This document shows, piece after piece, positions 10,086-20,929 of a stretch of 64,000 nucleotides of DNA. The position numbers and the translations under genes were made by a program. The stretch is taken from positions 141,523,259-141,587,258 of the forward strand of contig CATIUR010000003.1 in assembly GCA_949592205.1 (NCBI GenBank), in the 5' to 3' direction. The DNA comes from Helichrysum umbraculigerum. Taxonomy: Eukaryota; Streptophyta; Magnoliopsida; Asterales; Asteraceae. The notes beneath the pieces were generated by a model. That model made no database searches. It was not told the DNA's origin and worked only from the letters and a program-made list of their open reading frames with translations. Positions within the stretch are counted from its first letter, which is position 1. Each line of letters opens with the position of its first letter.

Positions 10086-12800
10086 TTGCTAGAGTCAAAT
10101 TTTGAAGGAATGACCGAGGAGGAGTTGGTCATGAGCATGGAAGAGACAAATGATGAAGAAGAGCTCGAATGTGAGGACGCTTTTGAGGAGCTCACAAAGG
10201 ATGACAATATGAGGATCAAGACGTCATTGGAGGATCCACCACGTGATTTGGAGTTGAAAGAACTTCCAAGCCATTTGGAGTATGCATATCTCCATGAGGA
10301 AAATCTCCTACCCGTAATCATTTCCTCCTCCCTTGTGAATGATGAAAAAAATTAAATTGTTGAATGTACTCAAGGCTCACAAAGGAGCTTTCGCTTGGCG
10401 AACATCCAACATACCGGGAATAAGCCCATCCTTTTGTAAGCACAAAATCAATTTTGTTGATGATTTTAAACCCGTTGTCCAAAGGCAACGGAGGCTTAAC
10501 CCGAATATGGTGGATGTAGTCAAGAAAGAGGTAATAAAGCTTCTTGATGCGGGTATTATTTACCCCATTGCAGATAGCTCTTGGGTGAGCCCGGTACATT
10601 GTGTGCCAAAAAAGGGGGGCATGACCGTTGTGGCTAATGAGAAAAACGAAATGATACCCACAAGGACGGTCACGGGTTGGCGTGTATGCATTGACTATAG
10701 AAAATTAAATGATGCTACACGAAAGGACCATTTTTCCCTCCCATTTATTGACCAAATGCTTGAAAGGCTAGCGGGAAACGAGTTTTATTGCTTTCTTGAC
10801 CAATTGATGTTATTGCCAAATTACCCCCTCCGACCAATGTGAAAGGCATTAGGAGTTTCTTAGGTCATGCCGGTTTCTGCCGTAGGTTCATCAAGGATTT
10901 TTCCAAGATAACGAGACCAATGACCAAGCTTCTTGAGAAAGAAGCTCCTTTTGTGTTTGACAAACCGTGTTTGGACGCCTTTGAGACACTCAAGGACCAA
11001 TTGACCAAGGCGCCTATAATAGTCTCCCCCAATTGGTCCCAACCGTTTGAACTCATGTGTGATGCAAGCGACTTTGCCCTAGGAGCCGTCTTAGGACAAA
11101 GAGTGGACAACCATTTTAAACCAATCTATTTCGCTAGCAAAACATTGAATGGGGCCCAACAAAACTACACCACAACCGAGAAGGAATTACTGGCGGTTGT
11201 ATTTGCTTTCGATAAATTTAGGCAATATCTTGTGCTTTCAAAGACCATTGTTTTTACCGATCACTCGGCCCTCAAATATCTTTTTGCAAAACAAGACGCG
11301 AAACCGCGTCTTATTCGTTGGATTCTTCTCTTGCAAGAATTCGACATTGAAATTAAAGATAAGAGGGGTGCCGAAAATCTTGCCGCCGATCACTTGTTGA
11401 GATTGTAGAATCCAAATCTTGACAAGCAAGGTGATACTAATATTGATGACTCTTTCCCGGAGGAATTTTTGTCTCATGTAGGTACAAGCGAGGAGGACAT
11501 GGATGAAGCACCTTGGTATGCCTACTTGGCAAATTATTTGGTTGGTGGTGTGTTGAGGAAAGGGATGAGCCATCAAGAAAAGAACAAATTCTTCTCCAAC
11601 CTCAAATACTATTTTTGGGAAGAACCTTATTTGTTCCGGGTTTGTGCGGATGGCATGGTGAGGAGGTGTGCTTCGGGGGATGAAACAAGGAAGATTTTGG
11701 ATGAATGTCACTATGGGCCCATCGGTGGACATTATGGTCCCTCGGTCACCGCCAAGAAAGTGTTAGATGCGGGTTTCTATTGGCCCACTATTTTCAAAGA
11801 AGCAAATACCTTATGCCAAACTTGTGATGCTTGTCAAAGAACCGGAAGCATCTCTAAAAGAGATGAAATGCCACAAACTAGCATCCAAGTGAGTGAAGTG
11901 TTTGATATTTGGGGCATCGACTTCATGGGTCCATTTCCTCCATCTTTCAAGAATGAATACATTTTGGTGGCGGTAGATTATGTGTCCAAATGGGCGGAAG
12001 CCAAGGCTTTGCCCAAAAATGATGCTCGGGTGGTGATTGATTTCTTGAAAAGCCTATTTAGTCGGTTTGGGATGCCCAAGGCATTGATTAGTGACCGGGG
12101 AAGTCACTTTGCAAATGCCCAACTCGAAAAAGTCTTGAAGAAATATGGGGTGACTCACCGTTTTTCTACCTCCTACCACCCGCAAACAAGTGGACAAGTG
12201 GAGAACACCAATCGTGCATTGAAAAGGATTCTTGAGAAGACGGTGAAAGATAACCGGTCAATTTGGTCAAAGAAGCTAGAGGATGCATTGTGGGCGTTTC
12301 GAACCGCCTACAAGACACCTACTGGAACGACACCCTACCGGTTACTTTATGGCAAAACTTGCCATTTACCTCTTGAAATTGAGCACAAAGCTTATTGGGC
12401 GCTCAAGAATTGCAACTTGGATTTGGTTGAAGCGGGAGAAAAGAGGATGTTACAACTCCATGAATTAGATGAGCTTCGATTGCAAGCTTATGAGAATTCC
12501 CGCCTCTACAAAGAAAGAACTAAAGTTTTGCATGACCGGAAGCCGAAAACAAGGAAAGAATTCAGAGCCGGCGACAAAGTTCTTCTTTTGCAATCACGTT
12601 TCAAGTTAAAACAACCAAAGTTCAAACCAAGGTGGACCGGTCCTTATACGGTCAAGCATGGTTTTCCGTCCGGATATGTTGAACTTTTCGGTTCGGATGG
12701 AGGAACTTTTATTGTAAATTGTCACCGGTTAAAGCTTTACCATGAAGAAGAAGTTGATGGCGAGTGGGAGGAGCTCGCAACTTACCCCAAGGACAAATGA
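10086..12800 (+). pseudogene. Athila-type pol remnant: truncated RT, RNase H, integrase
   Basis: The pol frame shifts twice. A lead-in with LKELPSHLEYAYL ends at 10355. The RT fingers (10339-about 10800; WVSPVHCVPKKGGMTVV, GWRVCIDYRKLND) run in a second frame and stop abruptly after CFLD. Sequence then resumes at INT-proximal RT/RNase H (10839-11408; SFLGHAGFCRRFIKDFSKI, CDASDFALGAVLGQ), so the palm segment with the catalytic YxDD is missing. After a TAG at 11406 the same frame continues as integrase to 12800: an H..H..CxxC zinc domain (CQTCDACQR), then catalytic D at 11919, D at 12093 and E at 12201, and a C-terminal GPYTV fold. Integrase looks intact; RT cannot be active. Confidence 0.92.
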
Positions 12801-13452
12801 ATTCGGGGTTGAGTCTAGCTTGGACTCGTTAATAAATGAAGCCCGATCACGAGGAAACTCGTGTTGATATCCTTTTTGTTTTATTTTTAATATTATTTTT
12901 GGTATCATTTTTGCTACATGTCTTGTGTTGGTGCTGCTTAGTGTTGCTAAATTTGGCCTCTGATTTGCCTGTGTGCTCTGCCTGGTTGCTGCTGTGTAAT
13001 CTGTAATTTTTAACTGAAAACGAAAGTCACCCGTCCGGGTGAGTAAACATACCCGTCCGGGTATGTCACTTCAGCCGATCGGGTATTTTTACGCGATCGG
13101 GTATTTCTTTGAAAAGGTGTCACAGCGACGAGACTTGGGTTGAGATGACAAAATTTCACCCAGCGACCCGTCCGGGTATCCCGCTTAACCCGTCCGGGTA
13201 TATTTTGTGACTCGTCCGGGTGTGTTTTGTTACCCGCCCGGGTATCACTTTTGACCCGTCCGGGTGTGATGTCTGCCAGTGTGTTTTTTACTAAGGATTT
13301 AAATGATTTCTCTCTGTACCTAATTCATAACCCGGAAACACCCGTCCTGCTCTCTCTCTCACTGCCGACATCACGCTTTCAACACCACCCACTAAAATCA
13401 CGATATCAACCCCAATTTCTTGAAGAATCTTGCAATTAACCAATTTCTAATC
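12801..13452 (+). other. Athila internal non-coding block upstream of the env-like gene
   Basis: Between the pol stop and the env-like ATG. It is T-rich at first, then holds the second palindrome array (13028-13267), then a CT-rich tract (TCTCTCTCTCAC) close to the ATG. The position suggests an internal promoter; this is inference. Confidence 0.6.
13028..13267. repeat. Second, nine-copy palindrome array inside the Athila element
   Basis: Nine copies of the LTR palindrome lie within 240 bases: three or four exact ACCCGTCCGGGT, plus variants such as ACCCGCCCGGGT, ACTCGTCCGGGT and GCGATCGGGT. Apart from the motif itself the sequence does not match the LTR. The array ends 186 bases upstream of the predicted env-like start codon. 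Confidence 0.85.
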
Positions 13453-15987
13453 ATGTCTAGACCTTCTAAGGTACTCATTAACTGCTTTTATTTGCTAAAT
13501 CGCTCAATTTTTGGTATGAACACTTAGGTACGGGTTTAGCTTAAATCAAGTGTGGGGATGTTTTCTTGTATGTAATTGTTGATTTACATGTTACATTCAT
13601 GTATTTAACTTGGTTCTACCACGTTTTCATCCTTGAATTGCTTGATTTTGGTACTTTAAAAATTAGGGTTCTTATGACTAATTTTTTGGGTAATCCGAAT
13701 TCTGTGATAATAGCTTGTTATTTGGTGATGGTTAGCATGCGTCACATGATTGCTATGGTGATTGTTGCTTATTCATTGATTATTTGCAAATTCTAGCAAC
13801 TAGGGTTCTTAAGAAATTTAGGGAAGATGAAGTTGACTTTTCTGGTCAAAGTTTGACTGATTTTTTATGACTTTTGATTATAAGGCATTGATTAAGTTCA
13901 AGTTGTGTTTATAATGCATAATTGAAGCAGATGTTTGAAATTGAAGTTATGAACTTAGGGGAACGTGAACGATAGAATTGAAGTGGATAGTACATTACAT
14001 GATTAAGTATGAAATTCTGATGGACAAACTTGTTTGATTAAATTGTGTGGCATTGACATTCTTCAAGCATTGTTTTAGATTAGACTTCATACCCCTCTAT
14101 GCAACTTTAAGTCTTGATTGGAAATTGTGTGTTTTTGCAAAAAGTTGATTTTGAGTTTAAGTGGTGTTGGGCATGGTGAGACTAGGAGCTGTTAGGTTAT
14201 GGTGGTTGTTGTTTGTGACATTAATCGCTCATTTTGCCAAACTTGGGCTAACACTAACATCTGTTTTGGACATTTTTGTATGTTTGTTGTGTTGTGTTGT
14301 GCAGAGAAACAAGAATAACCAAGGGCAAACTTTTCAGCCTCAATACCCTCTGAGTATCTTTGCAGACTTACTCCCTAGGGACCGCCACCCAAATCTGATC
14401 TTTCAGCCCCAGCACCACCGTTATATGGAGAACTGTGAGGCATTGTATAAAATACACAAGAAAGAGTGCGAATACCCGAGAATCATCGATTGGACACCTT
14501 TGAATGAAGTCGGTTTTGCTCGTGAGATCACCCGAGCTCTTACTCAGTCTATGCGTATTGATGGTGAAGTTATTGATGTCAGAGATTTTCAGAAGTTGAT
14601 TGAGATCCAGGAACCAATTTATGAGGAACTCACTATGGAATTCCTTACCACCCTGGAAATGTTCGTCATTGATGGTATCGGTTGTGATTTTTTGGGTTTC
14701 AAGCTGGGGGGAAATCCTCACTTCTTGTCGCTTAGGCAACTGGCCAACTTCCTGCAAATCTACACCCGAGAGGAGTTGAACACCGATTGGTTTGATAGAT
14801 ATATTCTGACAGGGGCTCGCCTAGACGAAGGCGAGGTCTCCGCTGAGGTTTGGGCTAGGTTTAGTGACAAAGAATATAAGTCTGGAAGAAACCCCGCAAG
14901 TGCCCTAAGGAATCCGAAAGATAAAGTCTTACAAAAACTTTTGGCTCACACCATCACACTTCGGGGACAGAACACGGAGAAAGTATCGAAAGCAGATTTG
15001 TGGTATTTGCTTAAGTTAAGAGACCGGGAACGAATAAACCTTCCGTATTGTGTAGGTAAATTTCTTCATTCATATGCAAGCGGGCCTAAACCGGAGTCCA
15101 AATTGTGTGGGGGTCATTTTATCACCAGGATTGCTAAAGGTTTGTGAGTCAACCTTAGACCTCGGAACCACCCTTACACTGTTGTAACCAACCCGAAGCT
15201 ATTCATTGGTGTTGACATGTATAGACCTACTGGGGTAGTCCGGATGCGAGGAGGAAAATACCTTCCTTATTCCCCTGCCGAGTCATCCTCACGGGTGAGG
15301 GTACCTCGGGAAGGATCACGGGGTAGACAACATGTTTCACAGCAAGAATCTGAAGAAGAAGATGAAGAAGACGAAGAGGATGCTGAAAAAGAGGAGGACG
15401 AGGGGATCGCAGAAACCGTAGCTCCTGGTCAGGGTTCCCAATCGGGGGAGCCCGCGTATTGGCAGAGTTTTATGTCCGGATTCAACAATATGCAACTTGA
15501 GCAAGATCGAAGATGGGGAGAACAAGAAGAGTGGCAACGGGAGAATGTGACTTTCAGGGATGAGTCTAGGTATGAGTGGGGAGCTAATCAATACCAAAAC
15601 GATTGGCTCATTCATGACCATGAGCGGATGGGCCACCATGTGCCCGACCATATGCCTATCCCGTATCATCACCCACCTCGTTGGGGCGAGCCGGGGGGTG
15701 TCCTCCCTGCTCCTATTTATGATCGGGATGCTGCTTTAGTAGAGCTCCAGCGACACCATGAGCACATGCACACCTCAGATTATCATCAGCAGCAACAAGA
15801 TTGGGGCACCATTTGGTCATCCCCTCCGTCTACCTCTCAGCCGCACACCTGGACTGTCCCAGAGCCCTCTAATTGGCAACAGGAAGCCCATCATCATTGG
15901 CTCTTTGGATCTCCTTCCCCATATCAGCACCAGCAGCATCAGCAGGACCCCACCCAAGACCCGCCCCACGGTGGGGGTTGGTTGTAG
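13453..15987 (+). pseudogene. ATHILA ORF-1 / env-like gene, spliced, one in-frame stop
   Basis: A tiny first exon (ATG at 13453, six codons to 13470) ends in AAG|GTACTC. The main exon starts after TTGTGCAG at 14305 in matching phase 0, giving an 834-base intron. The main exon runs to a TAG at 15987 with a single TGA at 15145-15147. It resembles the ATHILA ORF-1 family (Pfam PF03078, from memory), found between pol and 3' LTR of Athila elements. Visible parts are a globular region (about 14400-15120), an acidic run rich in E and D (about 15345-15410) and a His/Gln/Pro-rich tail. Reading through the intron from the ATG at 14161 gives a hydrophobic stretch that could be mistaken for a signal peptide; splicing explains it better. 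Function unknown; not a proven envelope protein. Confidence 0.75.
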
Positions 15988-16325
15988 GGTGTTACTTTAT
16001 TTTATTCTTATTTGGGTTGTTAACTTTTGAACAATTTTCGATTCTGTGTTATTTTCCCTTTTGGTATTTTGGATGCTTAGCATTCATTTACCCTTTTTAT
16101 TTTTATTATTCTTATTATTATTATCTATTATGCTAACTTAAAAAAAAAAAAAACAAAAAAAAAAACAAAAAACCTGTGTTGTTTGCTTGTCTTACTTTTA
16201 GCATGCCGAGCTGGAATGGATCTCGCGCTTATGAAGAGCCAGCTCGCGTTTCCTCGCCCTCATGCAAAACCCCCGGGGAAGTTCTCGTTCCCTTTGCCCC
16301 TTCGCACTCGTACTTTTATACTGTT

Positions 16326-16362
16326 TTTGCATTGAGGGCAATGCAAATCTCAAGTGTGGGGA
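16326..16362 (+). promoter_or_regulatory. Internal hairpin + PPT-like module
   Basis: TTTGCATTG and CAATGCAAA form a perfect 9-bp stem around the loop AGGG. Two bases later comes TCAAGTGTGGGGA. The same architecture stands at the real polypurine tract (17954-17988). Confidence 0.75.
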
Positions 16363-17953
16363 GGTATTCACTTGAATCCCATTTCTAGTGAATTGTTGTT
16401 TCTTACCTTTTATTGGGTTTGTGAAGTCTATTGGCTCTCCAATCAAACTTTACGAATCCCATTAACGGGCTGTTGGTCACTTATTGGGTCTGTTATTGAT
16501 CTTGGGTCCGATAGACTTTTGCAAATTCCAATGAAAGGCCGGGAAATGATAATTTGCTAGGGATGTGCTTGTCCTTAACAGATTGATTGCTTTGAAAATC
16601 TTAAACTTTGATGTTACATTAAAAGTGAATTAATCTTCCCTCTTGCAACTTAACCTTTTGAGATGTGTCGTAAAAGCAACCTAATAGGGTGAATTGCATG
16701 ACTAGCACACTTGTAGCCTCCACTATGAAAATTGTGAGAAATTTGAGCCTATTTGAAAAAAACACTTATCTTTAGTGTTTATATTGATTGATTGCTATGA
16801 GTATGCCGGTGATTGTAGTTTGTTCTAGAACTTGCCTTAGTGATGCATTTTGAGACCGCTGTGGGATCACATAAATGTGATATAGGTGGGGTCGAAGACG
16901 AGGAGGTATTCTTAGGATTTTTGATCTTATTTTGCTTTAAAACCATTTATATCTAGTTTACACAGGTCGTTAGCACTCATTTTTAGTGCTAAGAAACCCC
17001 TAGAAAACTTCCACATTCAATCCACTAAATATTAGCCTTATTTTTGTGTAGTCAATTCCCGAACCATCACTTTTCTAAGATGATTGCCTAGTTGGAACTT
17101 ATGATGAATTTTACCAAAATGTGACTTAAATCGTTTTGAATTGGGATTCTAGTGTTAAATTCTATGATTGAGATTGGAAACAATTAAATGAATAGAAGTT
17201 AACTGTTGAGCTTAAAGTTTATAGTTGGATGATTGTAGTCAACTAAATGGCCTTTGAATTCCTGAACAAGTAGTTCCCGAGGGGTGTTCTACGCCTAGCC
17301 ACCGAAGGCCTTTATCCGGTCTAGGATGGTTGGTCCGAAAGTTCGTTACACAGGATTCATAGAAAGTCATAGAGTGCAGTTATTCCAATCAAATGTGAAA
17401 AATCAATTTGAGTTATTTGTGTGCAATTGTTGAAGTATGAGTTATAAATGAGAACAAATAATAATTTAAATTGATTTAGCACGAGAATCCTAAGTTTCAT
17501 TACTGTCACGTGTTTAAACCAATAGGTAACATTCCCACATTTTTCACGGGTCTTGACTACCACTTTTCACCAATAGCCTACATTTGTTACAACACATGTT
17601 AGAATACCTCCTTTGAGATCTCACTTGGTGCTCACGCCAAGTCGGTGGAGATTTGATCCTTTTGCAAGCCTATGGTAACAATGCATCACGACTTGGCTTG
17701 ATTGAGTGTTACATTGCTTATTTCCTTGCCTTGTAGTCTTATAGGTTGAGAGTGAGTGACTAAACACTTATCCTTGTGTGAGGTGCTAGGTCGTGCATTC
17801 GAGCTTGACAAGCTGAAACATCTCGAGTTTCTAATGCTTATACATATGTTGCTTGCCTAATTGCTTAGGTAGTTAGTGTAAGTATTATTTTGGTAAACTT
17901 GATCTTCACTAATAATGTTGCAAGAGTGGGGCTTTGAAATGGTAAAATTATGG

Positions 17954-17992
17954 TTTGCTTGAGGACAAGCAAAGTTCAAGTGTGGGGATATT
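17954..17992 (+). promoter_or_regulatory. Polypurine tract with adjacent hairpin, plus-strand primer site
   Basis: TTTGCTTG and CAAGCAAA form a perfect 8-bp stem around the loop AGGA. A 2-base gap, TCAAGTGTGGGGA and ATATT then lead into the 3' LTR at 17993. The purine run is the expected RNase H-resistant primer for plus-strand synthesis. Confidence 0.85.
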
Positions 17993-19875
17993 TGATATCG
18001 CTCATTTTGTCTATATAAAACTATCGCGATATCATTGTTTTGCATTTGTATTTGAGTAAATTTCATGAACTTTCGATACTTATTTTGTTTGGAAATTTAT
18101 CTCAGGTCAAGACTTGGAAAGGCAATGCAAATGGTGAAGTTTTGATGAATTCTGGAGCTGAGTCTGGATCCCTTTGAAAAGAAGCATACCCGCCCGGGTA
18201 TAGTTCTCCACCTGTCCGGGTGTGGGCTTCCACCCGTCCGGGTATTTTCACGCGATCGGATACATTAGTTCTAAATGGTTACAGCAACGAGCCTTGTTGG
18301 AGGAACTGGGGTTTCTAATGCCACCCGTCCGGGTAACTATACCCACCCGATCGGGTATGGGCGGCTACCCGTCCGGGTACCTTTGCTCACCCGGTCGGGT
18401 AATTTGGCGGGGTACTGTTCACCTTCTTCGCGGATAAAAGGGAGCTCGATATCTGTTGGATTTTATCTGCGTGTGAGATTTTCCATGGAGAAGCAATTAA
18501 TGCCCCAACCATGTTTTGGTCCAAACTTCTTCCCGCTCAAGAAATGTCCACTGGCTTTTGGAATTTGGAAGTCCTGGGTTTTTATAACCCTAAAAAAAAA
18601 AAAAAAAAAAGAGCAGACTTCTTACATCAGAAGTAGATATCATCTTGGTTCTGGGTTTTTCACTCTCAACAAAAAGCCACGACCAAAAACACCAATTTCA
18701 CTCATCCTTCACTTAGCAAAAATCTCAGTGAACATTTTGTGGAGAACATCAGCAACAAATATCACTGTAATTTGTGCAAGCACCTTTGGGTACAATTTTA
18801 TTTCATTTTAATTTAAGTTAACTATGATTCCACTTATTTCTTGTAATTGCTTGAAGATTGTTGTCACTATGAGTGGCTAGTTACTTATATGCTTGTTTGG
18901 ATGAAATAGCTAGTTGCTTAGGGGTGTATATCCTTGGGTGTTAATTTATGTGTGAGTTTGTGAATCAACCATGAGTTTGTAAGAGTTTAGCTTGTTGTTG
19001 TTATGAAACTTTGGGCATTTTCACTAAGCGATTATAGCGAACGTTTCTTGCTTATTAAAAGTACCTAAATAAGTTGTTTGTCAATTGTGGAACAAAGCAT
19101 TTGGTAATTGTAACAACAATTAGTTAAATAAATATAAGTTAGCAATTATAGCGAATGTTTGTTGTGTGGTTGATTTGCAAACTCTTAAAATCTTAATTTA
19201 TGTTTAATCGGAGAACCTTGTGTGATTGAGCTTAATCTCTAGAATTTGGCCATTTGGTAATTTACTAATTGATATAGCAAACGTTTTCAACCTAGTGAAT
19301 TGCTATTGATTATTTGTCTATAAACAATTGAACAAAATTGCGAACGTAACTTTGGAATGTGTCAAATGATTTAGCTAAATTGTGCAAGTTTGTAACCATG
19401 GCGAACGTCCGTTACTTGATTAAATCATAGGTTTGTTAATTGAAGTTGAACGATAGGTCTTAGCGAACGTTGAGCTTATGTTTGATGAACGTTACCTTAG
19501 CATATGTCTTAACCGGTTATAATTCTACACCCCGAAATCACTAGTTAAATAATCCAAGCAAGCATTGTTTTTAATATTTGAAAGTTCCAAACAACTAATT
19601 TGACTCTTCCTGAGTCCACCGTTCTCATTGAAAGATAAATTGTAGTTTTAAGCATCGTGACAATTCGGTCACACAAACCAACCACATTTTATTCTCTCTT
19701 TAAATTGTTCATACTTATCTTGATCGTATAAACCAAGTTCCCTGTGTTCGAGCCCGAACTTACCAAACTATACTACCACTCGACAGGGTCCACTGCCCGG
19801 TTGTGTTTTGGTCTAGCTCGGTACTTTTTGGTTTACTTATCAACGATAAATTTTATAACTATATTTAGCACATCA
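17993..19875 (+). repeat. 3' LTR of the Athila-type element
   Basis: 1883 bases, TG..CA. It matches the 5' LTR except for about eight single-base differences, a shorter A-tract and a 2-base CT-repeat loss. It is followed by the AACAC duplication. Confidence 0.95.
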
Positions 19876-20929
19876 AACACACCAACTTTAAGTATTTACA
19901 AGCTAGGTACTATCCACCATTTAGGAAGCACATAAACTTAATTAGTTTACATTTTGCACCTTTCAACCTTTTCAAATAGATAAAATTGAGCTCCTATTTA
20001 AATCTAACGGCACTCAAGATTTGGGGTGTGTTTGGTAACAAGTAGCTGGAGCTGGAGATTGTAGATGGAGCTGGAGATTGTGGCTGGAGATGGAGCTGGG
20101 GATTCTTTTTCAAGCTACTTGAAAAAGCTTCTTAAAAAAGGGATTCTAAGGGATTCTCGGGGATTTTTTTTTCAATAATCCTTGCTATAATTTTGTTGCC
20201 AAACAGGGATTAAGGGATTGAGATTATGAAAACTAGAATCTCAATCCCCTAGAATCCCTTAAAATGTGTATGCCAAACACACCCTTACATATACGGAATT
20301 TTTCTTATTTGAACATAGATATAATGTGGTAGCAAAATAATGATAAATTTACATTTCTTGCATTTCATATTTTTGCATTTCAACATTACCCTTTCATTTT
20401 TTTACTCGGACAAATTTGAGATATGAACCTAGAAATGAGCTTATACCATTCGGTAATGACGAGCAGCGAGCACAGAACACTCGCAATCGTGATAAATCGT
20501 TCTAGGTACACAACGGAGCCGAGAACAGTGTTTCTGCAAGGGGTCTTACTCAGTTCAATGATTGTAATATCAATTGAATTTTTCCTTACCTATCATATTT
20601 ACCAAGTGCGAATGTTCCTTTCCTATAACCACTCGATCTTCAATTTCAGTCAGCACAACGAATGATTGAATGAATCAACAACTATATCATTGCGTTTAAT
20701 CAGTTAATGACGTGATTCCATTCCCTACTTCCCAATAGTAACCACAAACAATATCATCTACATCCACCATAAAATTCTATTTAAATCTTACTTTGATTAA
20801 GATTTAGGACACAGTATTACAAAACTTGCTACCATAACCAAATTTAGAAGGGAATTATTCAATATAACAAGTAGGTGCGTACAATTATCTTAGTATATTA
20901 AAATTCACAATAGAATTGCTGCTACCGTA
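19876..20929. other. Intergenic sequence right of the Athila element
   Basis: Starts with the right copy of the AACAC target duplication (19876-19880). It contains a small MITE (20022-20285) and the presumed 3' UTR of the RF2-like gene. No other gene is seen. Confidence 0.6.
20022..20285. mobile_element. Short MITE with GGTGTGTTTGG termini
   Basis: GGGGTGTGTTTGGTAACA at the left and TGCCAAACACACCC at the right are inverted copies. The interior has paired segments (GGGATTCTAAGGGATTCT against AGAATCCCTTA). The ends resemble those of hAT- or Harbinger-type MITEs. A clean target duplication was not found, so the superfamily is open. Confidence 0.6.

Larger units (their letters stand above)
15988..17992 (+). 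other. Athila 3' non-coding region
   Basis: About 2 kb between the env-like stop and the 3' LTR. It has an A-rich tract (16140-16172), a hairpin plus PPT-like module (16326-16362) and the true PPT module (17954-17992). No coding region seen. Confidence 0.75.
5463..19875 (+). mobile_element. Complete Athila-type Ty3/gypsy retrotransposon (14.4 kb)
   Basis: Order: 5' LTR (5463-7350), PBS, gag-protease, RT fragment, RNase H, integrase, a non-coding block with a palindrome array, a spliced ATHILA ORF-1/env-like gene, a long 3' non-coding block, PPT and 3' LTR (17993-19875). Placement in Athila rests on the TGGCGCCG.. primer site, the gag-pol sequence style (LKELPSHLEYAYL, PVHCVPKKGGMTVV) and the extra gene between integrase and 3' LTR. 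By eye the LTRs differ at about 8 bases plus three small length changes in 1.88 kb, near 0.4%. That is under roughly 0.2 Myr at 1.3e-8 per site per year. Despite its youth it is defective: gag has in-frame stops, pol changes frame, and the RT core is deleted. Confidence 0.95.

Noticed and set aside
14161..14304. Hydrophobic N terminus of the env-like frame as signal peptide
   Set aside because: A phase-perfect intron (13471-14304) covers it, so it is probably intron translation.
16200..16388. Short open frame after the env-like gene
   Set aside because: Overlaps the hairpin/PPT-like module, has no family similarity and lies in the non-coding 3' block.
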